From Mycobacterium barrassiae (GTDB lineage Bacteria > Actinomycetota > Actinomycetes > Mycobacteriales > Mycobacteriaceae): a stretch of DNA of 64,000 nt. The first letter of the stretch is position 1. Each line of letters begins with the position of its first letter. Below the pieces are notes generated by a model. The model saw nothing but the letters and a program-made list of their open reading frames with translations. It had not been told where the DNA came from and made no database searches. Positions 32,769 through 41,807 of this stretch are shown here, piece after piece. The translations under genes and the position numbers were made by a program. Location of the stretch: positions 1 to 64,000 of the forward strand of contig NZ_JACKUK010000039.1 in the NCBI RefSeq assembly GCF_025822765.1, written 5' to 3'.

Positions 32769-33665
32769 CTATCCGTCGGATGCTTCGAGCTCGGTCGCCA
32801 GCGTCTGTTGGGTCGCCGCCCACGACGCCAAGAGCGCTAAATTGTCAGCCGTCGGCGTGCCAGCGGGCGCGGTGTAAACGATCAGGTGCAGGCCGGGATC
32901 GACGGGCAGTTCGAGGGACTCGACGTCCAAGTCGAGCCGGCCGACGATCGGATGCTGCAGTCGCTTGCGTCCGGACCGTTGCAACCGCACGTCCTGAGAT
33001 GCCCAGCGCCGCCGGAATAGCTCACTGCACGTTGACAGTTCGCCGACGAGTGCGATCAGCTCCTGGTCGTGCGGATTGCGGCCGGCTTCCATGCGTAGTT
33101 TCGCGGCCAAGTCGCCGGCGATTTGGTCGTAGTCGACGAAGAAATCTCTGGCCGCCTCAGGAGCGAGATAGACGAACCGGGCTGTGTTGGCGGGTCGTCG
33201 CGGGTCGGCCAGCACCGGCGAATACAGAGCGCGGGCGAATTGATTCATGGCCAGCACGTCATAACGTCCGTTACAGATCCAGGCCGGGGCACCAGAGACG
33301 GCGTCGAGCACCTGCTGCAATGTCGAACGCACCGCCGAGGCAGGCCTGCGTCGGCGTTGGCCGCTGCCCGGCCCGGATTGGCGCGCCAGATGGAACAGGT
33401 GGTCGCGCTCGGCCTCGTCGAGTTGTAAGGCAGAGGCCAAGGCGTGTAGCACGCCATCGGAAGCACCACCGAGGTTGCCACGCTCCATACGCACGTAGTA
33501 GTCGACGGACACCCCCGCCAGTAGCGCTACCTCCTCGCGGCGCAGACCCTTGACGCGACGATTGCCGCCATAAGCCGGCAAGCCCGCCTGCTCAGGGGCG
33601 ATGCGGGCGCGACGCGATCTCAGGAACTCTCGGATCTCGGTGCGCAGGTCAAGCGTGGCGGCCAT
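32769..33665 (-). CDS. XRE-family regulator with MmyB-like ligand-binding domain
   Basis: From ATG 33665 the protein has 298 residues. The N-terminal HTH_31-type domain (about 8-75: TEIREFLRSRRARIAPEQAG, RVKGLRREEVALLAGVSVDYYVRMERGN) is followed by a MmyB-type ligand-binding domain (about 105-280: VLDAVSGAPAWICNGRYDVLAMNQFARAL, ARFVYLAPEAARDFFVDYD, SELFRRRWASQDVRL). These actinobacterial regulators commonly repress an adjacent SDR or oxidoreductase gene and are thought to bind fatty-acid-like ligands. The SDR gene 55 bases upstream, read in the same direction, is the likely target. The longer frame to 33869 overlaps that SDR and is rejected. Confidence 0.88.
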   Translation of the reverse strand: MAATLDLRTEIREFLRSRRARIAPEQAGLPAYGGNRRVKGLRREEVALLAGVSVDYYVRMERGNLGGASDGVLHALASALQLDEAERDHLFHLARQSGPGSGQRRRRPASAVRSTLQQVLDAVSGAPAWICNGRYDVLAMNQFARALYSPVLADPRRPANTARFVYLAPEAARDFFVDYDQIAGDLAAKLRMEAGRNPHDQELIALVGELSTCSELFRRRWASQDVRLQRSGRKRLQHPIVGRLDLDVESLELPVDPGLHLIVYTAPAGTPTADNLALLASWAATQQTLATELEASDG

Positions 33666-33720
33666 CCATCCACCGTAAGCCCGCACCGGACACCAAGGGA
33701 GGTACGGCCAATACCCCGCA

Positions 33721-34515
33721 TCACGCGGTCGTGGCGATCCCCCCGTCGACCGGGACGACGGTGCCCGTGAGGTAGGCGCCCGCCCGGCTGGCGAGGAATA
33801 CGGCGACACCCGCCATGTCGTCGTCGCGGCCGATCCGGCGCAACGGCGCCGACGCCGCGATCGCCTCACCGAACTCGTCGAGGGTCGCAGCCATCATCGT
33901 CGACGGGAATGGTCCCGGTGCCACCGCGTTCACGGTGATGTGCTGCGGGCCCAGTTCCTTGGCGAGCACTCTGGTGAGTTGATGCAGCGCGGCCTTGCTG
34001 CTGGAGTACGAGTAGTTGGGCCGTTGAGGGATATGTATGGCGGCGATGCTGCCGATGTTGATGATCCGCGCGGGATCGTCGGCGGTCCCCGCGCTGCGAA
34101 GCGCTGGCAGCAGCTCCTGCACCAGCCAGAACGGTGACTTCAGGTTGATGTCGATGACCGTGTCCCAGCCGGCGTCCTGGAACGTTTCCAACGGCTCGTC
34201 CCACATTGCGCCGGCATTGTTGACCAGAATGTCGAGACGCCCGGAGTCGGCCGTGACGACGTGAGCGAGGCGTTCACATTCCTCGTGCCTGGACAGATCA
34301 GCAGGGATTGCTGAGACGTCGCCAAACTCGGACAGGTGCTCCTGCGCCCGAGCGCACGCTTCGGGTTTGCGTGAGCTGACGATCACATGGGCACCCGCCT
34401 GCAGAAGCCCGCGCGCAATCATCATTCCGATGCCTCCGGTGCCACCGGTGACAAGGGCGTACTTCCCACTCAGATCGAACAGCCTTGCATGACTGGTGAA
34501 TTGGTTGTTGGCCAT
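33721..34515 (-). CDS. SDR-family oxidoreductase
   Basis: The protein (264 residues) is a classical short-chain dehydrogenase: TGGTGGIG cofactor motif at about 24-31, NNAG (about 99-102) and catalytic Tyr/Lys in YSYSSSKAA, then AVAPGPFPSTMM and a C-terminal LTGTVVPVDGG typical of 3-oxoacyl-ACP-reductase-like members. The lack of a strict acidic or basic residue after beta-strand 2 makes it hard to state NAD versus NADP, though SSRK suggests NADP. It is upstream of the XRE regulator in the same direction. Confidence 0.88.
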   Translation of the reverse strand: MANNQFTSHARLFDLSGKYALVTGGTGGIGMMIARGLLQAGAHVIVSSRKPEACARAQEHLSEFGDVSAIPADLSRHEECERLAHVVTADSGRLDILVNNAGAMWDEPLETFQDAGWDTVIDINLKSPFWLVQELLPALRSAGTADDPARIINIGSIAAIHIPQRPNYSYSSSKAALHQLTRVLAKELGPQHITVNAVAPGPFPSTMMAATLDEFGEAIAASAPLRRIGRDDDMAGVAVFLASRAGAYLTGTVVPVDGGIATTA

Positions 34516-34664
34516 AGATCACAGGTTGACAGGCGTTTTGGACGTCTGGGAGTGCCGTTTATTACAGGTACTGCGAGAGCCGCCCAAGCCTGCGAGCTCA
34601 ATGTCCCGGCCACAGCACCGCGGAATGCGCTTGCAGGACGCGGCCATCACGCACACTAGGACAC

Positions 34665-36359
34665 GTGCCAGATAGGAACCCCGTGGCCGAATTCGACTAC
34701 ATTATCGTGGGTGCAGGCAGCGCGGGCTGCCTGCTCGCCAATCGGCTCAGCGCCAACCCCGACCGGCGTGTGCTGTTGATCGAGGCCGGCGGCAAGGACA
34801 ACTGGTTCTGGATCAAGATCCCGGTGGGCTATCTGTTCACCATCGCCAACCCCCGCACCGACTGGTGCTTCAACACCGAACCCGACCCAGGCCTGGCCGG
34901 GCGCAGCATCATCTACGCGCGGGGCCGTGTGATCGGCGGCTGTTCGTCGATCAACGCCATGATCCACATGCGCGGGCAGGCAAGCGATTACGAACTATGG
35001 GCGAAAGCCACCGGAGACGAGCGATGGCTATGGGGCGGCCCAGACCGTCCCGGTGAGACACTGAAGATCTACAAGGAGTTGGAGAACTACTTCGGCGGAG
35101 CCGACGAGTGGCACGGCGCCGACGGTGAGATCCGGGTCGAACGGCCCCGGGTGCGGTGGAAGATCCTGGACGCCTGGCAGGCCGCCGCTGCCGAACTGGG
35201 CATCGAGCCGATCGATGAGTTCAACCGCGGCGACAACTCCGGCAGCGCGTACTTCCATGTCAATCAACGGCGAGGCCGACGATGGTCGATGGCCGATGCG
35301 TTCCTCCACCCCGTCAGCCACCGACCCAATCTCACCGTCTACGCACAGACCCAGGCCCTACAGCTACTGATGGACGATCATGTCCGCGAGGATCACCGTC
35401 GTGGCGCCTGGACCACGGCCCAGCACCGCGTCACTGGCGTGCGACTGCCCAAAGACGGCCAGATCGTCGACGTTCGAGCCCGTCGGGAGGTGATCCTGAG
35501 CGCTGGAGCCATCGGCTCCCCTCATCTGATGCAGGTCTCGGGCCTGGGTCCGGCCGGTCTGCTCACCGAGCATCAAGTCCCGGTGGCCGTCGATCTGCCC
35601 GGAGTCGGTGAAAACCTCCAGGACCATCTACAGCTTCGGATGGTCTACCGCATCCGCGGCGCGCGAACCGTCAACACCCTCTACCGGAACTGGATCACCC
35701 GCGCGGGCATGGGAATTCAGTACCTGCTGCTGCGATCGGGTCCCATGACCATGCCGCCGTCCACACTGGGAGCCTTCGCCAAGAGCGACCGCGCGCTGGC
35801 CAGCCCCGATATGGAATGGCATGTGCAACCGTTGTCGTTGCCGAAGTTCGGTGAGCGCCTACACCCCTTCGGAGCCGTCACTCCCTCGGTCTGCAATCTG
35901 CGCCCCACCTCGCGTGGCCATGTGCGTATCACCGATGCGGACCCGCTGTCCCACCCGAAGATCCTCTGCAACTACCTGTCCACTGACGCCGATCGTGCCG
36001 TCGCGGTACGCGGCCTGCGGATGACCCGCCAGATCATGGCGGCGCCTGCCCTCGCGCGTTATTGCCCCGAAGAGATGCTCCCCGGCCCGCAACTGGTAAG
36101 CGATGAGGACCTGCAAAAGGCGGCCAGCGAGTTGGGGACCACTATCTTCCACCCGGTGGGCACCTGCGCGATGGGAGCCTTCGACTCACACGGCCTGCCG
36201 CAGTCGCCAACCACGGTGCTCGACACCGACTTTCGGGTGTTTCGCGTGGCCGGCCTTCGAGTAGTCGACGCTTCGGCAATGCCCAACATCACTTCTGGGA
36301 ACACCAACGCGCCGGTCATGCTCATCGCGGAGCGCGCAGCGCGGGCGATCCTGGAATGA
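34665..36359 (+). CDS. GMC-family FAD oxidoreductase (choline-dehydrogenase-like)
   Basis: This 564-residue protein has the FAD-binding DYIIVGAGSAGCLLANRLS at about 10-29, the GMC signature RGRVIGGCSSINAMIHMRG, and the C-terminal catalytic motifs FHPVGTCAMG (His) and ITSGNTNAPVMLIAERAA (second His replaced by Asn, as in many alcohol dehydrogenases of the family). It should oxidise a primary alcohol in the cytoplasm or at the membrane; choline or alkanols are typical substrates. The GTG at 34665 or the one at 34683 may be the start. It is adjacent to the SDR/XRE genes, read divergently. Confidence 0.87.
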   Translation: MPDRNPVAEFDYIIVGAGSAGCLLANRLSANPDRRVLLIEAGGKDNWFWIKIPVGYLFTIANPRTDWCFNTEPDPGLAGRSIIYARGRVIGGCSSINAMIHMRGQASDYELWAKATGDERWLWGGPDRPGETLKIYKELENYFGGADEWHGADGEIRVERPRVRWKILDAWQAAAAELGIEPIDEFNRGDNSGSAYFHVNQRRGRRWSMADAFLHPVSHRPNLTVYAQTQALQLLMDDHVREDHRRGAWTTAQHRVTGVRLPKDGQIVDVRARREVILSAGAIGSPHLMQVSGLGPAGLLTEHQVPVAVDLPGVGENLQDHLQLRMVYRIRGARTVNTLYRNWITRAGMGIQYLLLRSGPMTMPPSTLGAFAKSDRALASPDMEWHVQPLSLPKFGERLHPFGAVTPSVCNLRPTSRGHVRITDADPLSHPKILCNYLSTDADRAVAVRGLRMTRQIMAAPALARYCPEEMLPGPQLVSDEDLQKAASELGTTIFHPVGTCAMGAFDSHGLPQSPTTVLDTDFRVFRVAGLRVVDASAMPNITSGNTNAPVMLIAERAARAILE

Positions 36360-36372
36360 GCCGCGCCTTTAG

Positions 36373-37275
36373 TCAGGCGAAGTAGTGCCCGGCGTTCAGG
36401 TCTTCGAGGAGGGTCGCTTGCTCGGGCGTCCAACCAAGCAGTCTCCGCGTGATCGCGCTGGATGTCGGATTGTCCAACGAGGCAACCCATCCGATGAAAC
36501 CGAGCTGTTCCGTCGCTTCCTGCACGGAGACGCTCACCGCAGGAATGTCCAGCTGCTTGGCGATGGCTTCGGCAATGTCCCGGAACGGGATGCCGTCCTC
36601 GGCGGCCCCGTGCAATCGGGACCCGGCCGGCGCGGTCTCGAGGGCCAGTCGGTAAAGCCGTGCGGCATCGACGTTGTGGACCGCGGGCCAGCGGTTGGTT
36701 CCATCGCCGATATAGATGGACTGCCCCGTGTTTCGTGCGTTCTCGATGAGCGTCGGGATGAACCCGCGACGGTCGGTGGGTCCGTGGACCGTCGGCGCCA
36801 GCCGAATGACCGAAGCGCGCACGTCCTGGTCTGCCAGGGCAAGCGTGGCGTTCTCCGACGGTACGCGGGGACCGTCCGACGGCGGCACGGTCTCCTCGGT
36901 CGCCAACGCGCTCGATGAACCGGTCGCGAGGACTGCGGTGCCGGAGGTGTTGACGAACGGCTTACCCGAGCCGACCAGCGCTGCCCCGATGGCCCTTACC
37001 GCCCGAACGTCGGCTTCCGCCGCACCGGCGTAGTCGGCGAAGTCGTGTTTGAACGCCAGGTGGATGACCCCGTCGGACTCCCCTGCCGCCTTCGTCAGCA
37101 CGTCGAGATCGTCAAGCGTGCCCCGCACCACCTTGGCTCCGGCCTGCTCCACCACCTCTGCGCCTGTGTCTGAGCGGACGAGACCCGAGACCTGATGACC
37201 GTAGTCGAGCAGCTCGCGCACCACCAATGAACCGATATGGCCCGACGCGCCGGTGACGAATACATGCATCTGCAT
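36373..37275 (-). CDS. NAD-dependent epimerase/dehydratase-type SDR
   Basis: The 300-residue protein is an extended SDR: FVTGASGHIGSLVVRELLDYGHQVSGLVRS at the N-terminus, a DVRAVRAIGAAL segment, and IRLAPTVHGP after the active site. The usual YxxxK is not obvious; the position has ETVPPSDGPRVPSENATLAL, where the Tyr may be replaced, as in the SDR-a6 NmrA-like or NAD-binding atypical group. It may bind a nucleotide without being a typical epimerase. It is divergent from a TetR gene with two operators in between, so it is a likely repressor target. Confidence 0.85.
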   Translation of the reverse strand: MQMHVFVTGASGHIGSLVVRELLDYGHQVSGLVRSDTGAEVVEQAGAKVVRGTLDDLDVLTKAAGESDGVIHLAFKHDFADYAGAAEADVRAVRAIGAALVGSGKPFVNTSGTAVLATGSSSALATEETVPPSDGPRVPSENATLALADQDVRASVIRLAPTVHGPTDRRGFIPTLIENARNTGQSIYIGDGTNRWPAVHNVDAARLYRLALETAPAGSRLHGAAEDGIPFRDIAEAIAKQLDIPAVSVSVQEATEQLGFIGWVASLDNPTSSAITRRLLGWTPEQATLLEDLNAGHYFA

Positions 37276-37288
37276 ATCCTTCCGCTGG

Positions 37289-37337
37289 GATGACAGTGAC
37301 TGTCATCGGATTACACCTGATGTCAGCGACTGGCATC
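37289..37337. promoter_or_regulatory. Two tandem TetR operator copies
   Basis: GATGACAGTGACTGTCATC (37289-37307) is a perfect palindrome with 7-bp arms. GATGTCAGCGACTGGCATC (37319-37337) is a degenerate copy. The centres are 30 bases apart, about three DNA turns, so two dimers could bind on the same face. The sites lie between a divergent SDR gene and its TetR gene. Confidence 0.75.
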
Positions 37338-37354
37338 CCCGTACTATTCCCTTC

Positions 37355-37915
37355 ATGGGTCGATGGGAGCCGGACGCGAAGGGCCGTCTTGAGCGCGCAG
37401 CGCTCGAGCTCTACGCCGAACGCGGCTTCGACGACACCACGGTTGCCGAGATCGCCGAGCGGGCAGGCGTCACCGAGCGAACGTTCTTCCGTCATTTTTC
37501 CGACAAGCGCGAGGTGCTGTTCCGCGGCAACGAGCTGGCCGAACGCGTCGCCGACGCGCTGAGGGCCGCGCCCCGCGGTCTGTCCCCCCTTGATGCCGTC
37601 GTCGCGGCGTTCGAATCGACCGCCGAGTTCTTCGACGGCCGGCGAACGCATTCGAAGACACGTCAGGGCATCATCGAAGCCCATCCGGCGCTGCGAGAAC
37701 GAGAACTGATCAAGCTCGCGACGATGGCCGAATTGGTCGGCCAGGCGCTTCGCGATCGTGGAGTCTCGGAACCCGCGGCCGGCTTGGCGGCAGAGGCAGG
37801 AACTGCCGTATTCAAGATCGCGTTCGAGCGCTGGCTCGACGATCCCGCGGAGCAAAGCATCGCGGCGCATCTGCAAGAGGCGCTGGCGGAACTCAAGTCG
37901 GTGACAGGGCACTGA
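37355..37915 (+). CDS. TetR-family transcriptional regulator
   Basis: From ATG 37355 the product has 186 residues: DNA-binding domain GRLERAALELYAERGFDDTT, VAEIAERAGVTERTFFRHFSDKREVLF at about 10-56 and a helical ligand domain. The sequence of the HTH resembles the AcrR/TetR group with a MftR-like or C33-type C-terminal. The frame extends upstream to 37253 through the operators, which is rejected. Divergent layout and two matching palindromes suggest it represses the SDR and itself. Confidence 0.88.
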   Translation: MGRWEPDAKGRLERAALELYAERGFDDTTVAEIAERAGVTERTFFRHFSDKREVLFRGNELAERVADALRAAPRGLSPLDAVVAAFESTAEFFDGRRTHSKTRQGIIEAHPALRERELIKLATMAELVGQALRDRGVSEPAAGLAAEAGTAVFKIAFERWLDDPAEQSIAAHLQEALAELKSVTGH

Positions 37916-37977
37916 CGCCGCGGACTGCCGAAGCACCAACCGGATTCGGGTCTGCACACTGGCCGTAGGGGTCGGCT

Positions 37978-38899
37978 ATGACCGACCGCACGCAACTGGG
38001 TGCCGCGACCGTCACGCGGGTGGTCGAGTGGCGCCTCGACCTGCCGCTCACCATGTTTCCCGAGACGCCGCCCGCGGTGTGGCGCGAGCTGGCATCCGAA
38101 CTGAGCCCCACGTTCTGGAACTCCGACAACTGGCACGCCGGCGTGCAGATGTGGGCGATCGAGGTGGACGGACTCACGGTGCTGGTCGACACCGGCGTCG
38201 GCAACGGCCGCGACCGCCCTGCCATGCCGTTCCTGGCCGATCTCAACACCGACTTCCTCGACGCACTACGCGCCGCGGGCATCACGCCCGACTCGGTGGA
38301 CGTCGTCGTCAACACCCACATCCACACCGACCACGTTGGCTGGAACACCCGACGCGAAAACGATGAATGGGTTCCGACGTTTCCGAACGCGCGCTATCTC
38401 GTGCCTGAAGCCGACTACCGCTACTACCACCCCGGCAACGCCGACGCGCGGGGCCCCGGCCGGTCCGAGGAGCATCAGGCACGACTGGACGCGAGCCGAA
38501 TCCTGTTCGCCGACAGCATTATTCCAGTTGATGCGACGGGCCAGATCGAGCTCTGGGCCGACGACTATCAGGTGAGCGAGTCGTTGAGGTTGCGGCCCGC
38601 TCCTGGCCATACGCCGGGCTCGTCTGTCCTCTGGTTGGATGCGGGTCGACCCGCGGTGTTCGTCGGTGACCTCACCCACAGCCCCATGCAGTTGCACAGA
38701 CCGGCGGATTCGTGCGTACTCGATGAGGACTTCGTCGAGGCCGCGGTGACCCGTCGGCGAGTGCTCACCGACGCGTCCAGGCGTCGCGCCACTGTCATCC
38801 CGCCACTATCCAGGGCGCGGCGGGGCCACCGTGGTGGCGCGCGGCGACGCGTTCATGATCGACGACTGGCTCGAAATAGGCGACGTGCAGACGCGTTGA
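37978..38899 (+). pseudogene. MBL-fold metallo-hydrolase with a C-terminal frameshift
   Basis: The frame from 37978 encodes a metallo-beta-lactamase-fold protein: HAGVQMWAIEVDGLTVLVDTGVG and metal motif HIHTDH (His114, His116, Asp118, His119), then APGHTPGSS and VFVGDLTHSP. Near 38795-38805 the frame leaves the family: it continues as PPLSRARRGHRGGARRRVHD. A one-base change restores HYPGRGGATVVARGDAFMID and DWLEIGDVQTR, ending at TGA 38897-38899. The uncorrected frame runs to 38919. Without correction the last third of the fold, including a probable metal-binding His, is scrambled. Real mutation or assembly indel is not decided. Confidence 0.75.
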
Positions 38900-38994
38900 C
38901 GGCTGCGGAAGTCGCCTGAAGTGACGTTTTGCAGCAATTTGTATGATCACGACACAGTTGGCAGCAGATTCTGACACTATCTCAGCGTTTTTCA

Positions 38995-39023
38995 TTGACG
39001 GGCCCGCCCTATGGTCATACGCT
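38995..39023 (+). promoter_or_regulatory. Promoter of the P450 gene
   Basis: TTGACG (38995-39000) and TACGCT (39018-39023) are spaced by 17 bases, matching a housekeeping-type promoter (TTGAC and TAnnnT). The P450 start is 41 bases downstream. Confidence 0.4.
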
Positions 39024-39064
39024 TTCTGTAGAAATGTCCGTCACTGACGAGGGTCGAGCTACTG

Positions 39065-40318
39065 ATGACCGTGACCAGCACCGCGCCCAGCGTCTTTGAC
39101 GCTGCTCTCCCCACCTTCAGCTACGACCTTGCCGCCTCACCTCACGACATCCTCGAGGACGTACGAAGGGCACAAGCCCGTGCACCCATCGCCATCGGCC
39201 CCTTCGGCCCGGAGATCCTGTCGTACGAACTGTCCAGAGAAATGCTGCGCGACAACCGATTCCGTTTGCCGCCCGGTATCACTCTGGCATCCCAGGGCAT
39301 CACATCGGGACCGTTGTTCGACAAGATGGCGAACAGCCTCCTTGGCCTTGAGGGCGCACCACATGTCCGGTTACGGAAGCTGGTCTCCAAGGCGTTCACC
39401 CCGCGCGCGACAGCACGTCTTCAAGACACGATCCACGAGGTGGTGAACGGCCTCATCGATCAGGTGGTCGACGTCGGACGATGCGATGTCGTGACTGATA
39501 TCGCGCGCCCCTACCCCACCCCCATCATGTGCGCGCTGCTCGGCGCGCCCAGCGAAGACTGGCAGCTGTTCGCAGATTGGACAGAAGAAGTCTTCAAAGC
39601 TCTCAACTTTCAGCCAGACGTCAACTTCGATGAGTCCGCGATCATGCGGGCGTGGGGCGAACTCGACGCCTACGTCGACGACATGGTCGCCGCCCGCCGG
39701 AACCATCTGACCGATGATCTGCTCTCCGAACTCATCCGGGCTGAAAGCGACGGCGACCGGCTGAATCTCGATGAACTCCGCATGCTGGTCGCCGGTTTCC
39801 TGATGGCGGGAACGGACACGACGCGAAACCAACTGGCCGCGTCGGTGCAGGTGCTCTGCGAGCATCCGGATCAATGGACAACGCTGCGCGATCATCCCGA
39901 GTTAGCAATGCAGGCGGTCGAGGAGAGCATGCGACACTCACCGGCTGCGAGTATCGTGCCGCGCGCCGCCACCGAGAACGTCGAATTCGCCGGCTACCTG
40001 TTCCCGGCAGGAACCTTCATCCTCGTGAACACCTTCGCCGCCAACCGCGACCCGGCGATCTATCGCGATGCTGAGCGTTTCGACATCACGCGCAAAGACG
40101 TCCCGCCGATTCTGACCTTCGGCGGTGGTGCGCACTATTGTTTGGGTGCCAATCTCGCACGCCGCGAGCTGGCGGAAGCACTTGTAGTGCTCACTCGCCG
40201 TCTTGCTGCGCCACGCCGTGTCGGTGCGGCTCCGTGGAAGTCGCTGCTTGGAATGACCGGTCCTGTAACGCTTCCGATCGAATTCGCGCGCGCAGAGGTC
40301 GTGACTGCAAATGCGTAG
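39065..40318 (+). CDS. Cytochrome P450
   Basis: The 417-residue protein has all P450 landmarks: I-helix AGTDTT (248-253), ExxR (Glu287-Arg290), and the heme loop FGGGAHYCLGANLA with axial Cys359. The length and lack of a membrane anchor fit soluble bacterial class I P450s needing a ferredoxin partner, which is not next to it. The substrate cannot be stated; related mycobacterial enzymes act on terpenes, fatty acids or sterols. The downstream TetR gene overlaps its stop by eight bases, so both are transcribed together. Confidence 0.92.
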   Translation: MTVTSTAPSVFDAALPTFSYDLAASPHDILEDVRRAQARAPIAIGPFGPEILSYELSREMLRDNRFRLPPGITLASQGITSGPLFDKMANSLLGLEGAPHVRLRKLVSKAFTPRATARLQDTIHEVVNGLIDQVVDVGRCDVVTDIARPYPTPIMCALLGAPSEDWQLFADWTEEVFKALNFQPDVNFDESAIMRAWGELDAYVDDMVAARRNHLTDDLLSELIRAESDGDRLNLDELRMLVAGFLMAGTDTTRNQLAASVQVLCEHPDQWTTLRDHPELAMQAVEESMRHSPAASIVPRAATENVEFAGYLFPAGTFILVNTFAANRDPAIYRDAERFDITRKDVPPILTFGGGAHYCLGANLARRELAEALVVLTRRLAAPRRVGAAPWKSLLGMTGPVTLPIEFARAEVVTANA

Positions 40319-40934
40319 TCGCGGGTGGGCGGGCTCAACACCCGCATCAGACGAGGAGGCGATCGCCCGCATCCTGGACGCAGTGGACGACGTGGTCGCC
40401 GAACATGGCGTTTCGCTACGCCTTGCCGACGTCGCCCGCAGACTGGGTGTCACGCGCCAGACGGTCTACCGCTACTTCCCCAATGCCGATGCGCTGCTGA
40501 TCGCCAGCGGGATGCGTGCCGTCGACGGGTTCATCGACCAGGTAGTACAACACGTCGAGGGCGTCAACGACCCGGTCGGTGCACTCGTCGAATGCATTGC
40601 GTTCGCGGTTGAGAAGCTCACGGGTGACCCTCAGTTGGAGGGCCTGCTTGCCGGGCGACAGGACGGCGCGGCACCCACATCGCTGTCGTCCGACACCGCA
40701 AAGGCGTTCTGCCTGTCGTTCTTCCGACGACTCGATGTGGACTGGGAGCTACACGGCTTCGACAAGGTTGGACTAGAGGACCTTGCTGAAATAACCTTGC
40801 GCACAGTGCAGTCCATGTTGACCGATCCTGGAGTGTCGCCGCGCAGTGGTGTCGCACTGCGCCGCTTCGTTGCTCGGTGGCTGGGTCCGGCGATCGTCTA
40901 CCAACGGATGGCGTCGCTGTCGATCCACGAGTAG
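40311..40934 (+). CDS. TetR-family regulator cotranscribed with the P450
   Basis: The 207-residue protein begins in the last codons of the P450 gene (ATG 40311). Its TetR domain is at about 18-65: AIARILDAVDDVVAEHGVSL, ADVARRLGVTRQTVYRYFPNADALL. The C-terminal half is helical with no recognised ligand. Because it is translated with the P450, it probably regulates the P450 operon itself. No palindrome was clearly found upstream of the P450. Confidence 0.85.
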   Translation: MRSRGWAGSTPASDEEAIARILDAVDDVVAEHGVSLRLADVARRLGVTRQTVYRYFPNADALLIASGMRAVDGFIDQVVQHVEGVNDPVGALVECIAFAVEKLTGDPQLEGLLAGRQDGAAPTSLSSDTAKAFCLSFFRRLDVDWELHGFDKVGLEDLAEITLRTVQSMLTDPGVSPRSGVALRRFVARWLGPAIVYQRMASLSIHE

Positions 40935-41113
40935 ACGGCCTTCACCACTGGTCCTAGCGGCAGTGGAATTCCGCGACACTCTGCATCTGCCGGCCGACGA
41001 TAGGTCGATACCCCACGCCGTTTCAGGGTGTCTCTGTCCAATGGTGCGCCGGCGATGACACCAATGACATCCGATGACTAAGCCAGACTCATCGGTCGAA
41101 TAACAGTACGATA

Positions 41114-41134
41114 GGTCGAACTCTGCGACAGTTG
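41114..41134. promoter_or_regulatory. Candidate TetR operator, copy 1
   Basis: GGTCGAACTctgcGACAGTTG lies 32 bases before the following TetR start. It matches a site at 42652-42672 at 18 of 21 positions and has partial dyad symmetry (GAACT/AGTTG). Confidence 0.6.
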
Positions 41135-41165
41135 ATGCGGGGTCGAGCGGTTAGGGAAGGTACTC

Positions 41166-41795
41166 ATGGCCGAGCCTTCGAAGGCGGCACGGCGTTCGTC
41201 GAGTCGCGTCGAACGGCGCCGGGATCGACGCAAGGCTGAGATCGTCGCGACCGCTACCCAACTGCTGTCGTCTCGCGGATACCAGCGGATGAACCTCGAG
41301 GACATCGCTGAGCAGACAGATATCGCCAAAGCCACTCTCTACCACTACTTTTCGAGCAAGGACGAGCTGGTCAAAGCGGTGTTGGAAGAACTGACCACCC
41401 ACGTCAACACCCGGCTGCAGACGGCATTGGATGAGGCTGGCGACCGCGGCCACTTCGAGCAGCTGCAGACACTCATTCGCGAGCAGATCCGCATCCTGAC
41501 CGAGACCGCACCGGAGGTCGGCGCGGTTTTCGCGTGGCCCAAGTCATGGCCGGATGTTTTCGAGCCGATCATCAAGGACAGTCGTCGCCGCCACGACGCA
41601 CTGTTTCGCAAGGTGGTGCTCGCGGGCATCGCTGCGGGCGAATTCGACTGTCCCAACGCCGATGTCGCCGTGCAATGTCTCCACGGAGTCCTCAACCATT
41701 CGTCGCTGTGGATCAGGAAAGAAATGCCTGCCAGGAAGAAGGCCCAACTACGTGAGGCCGTGGTGGCGACAGCTTCGCGAATGTTCGGAAAGTAA
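41166..41795 (+). CDS. TetR-family regulator of the SDR/crotonase genes
   Basis: The product (209 residues) has a basic N-terminus (EPSKAARRSSSRVERRRDRRK) and a TetR domain with AEIVATATQLLSSRGYQRMN, LEDIAEQTDIAKATLYHYFSSKDELVKAV, followed by a TetR_C domain with HVNTRLQTALDEAGD and a helical end. Sequence agrees with the KstR2/FadR-like group of acyl-CoA-sensing repressors. Two near-identical motifs precede its own gene and the divergent SDR/crotonase pair, so a small regulon is likely. Confidence 0.85.
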   Translation: MAEPSKAARRSSSRVERRRDRRKAEIVATATQLLSSRGYQRMNLEDIAEQTDIAKATLYHYFSSKDELVKAVLEELTTHVNTRLQTALDEAGDRGHFEQLQTLIREQIRILTETAPEVGAVFAWPKSWPDVFEPIIKDSRRRHDALFRKVVLAGIAAGEFDCPNADVAVQCLHGVLNHSSLWIRKEMPARKKAQLREAVVATASRMFGK

Positions 41796-41807
41796 GCGCC
41801 TGCCGGT

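Noticed and set aside
34516-34664. Regulatory palindrome between the SDR and GMC genes
   Set aside because: Only short weak repeats (ACAGGTTGACAGG) were visible; not distinguishable from chance.
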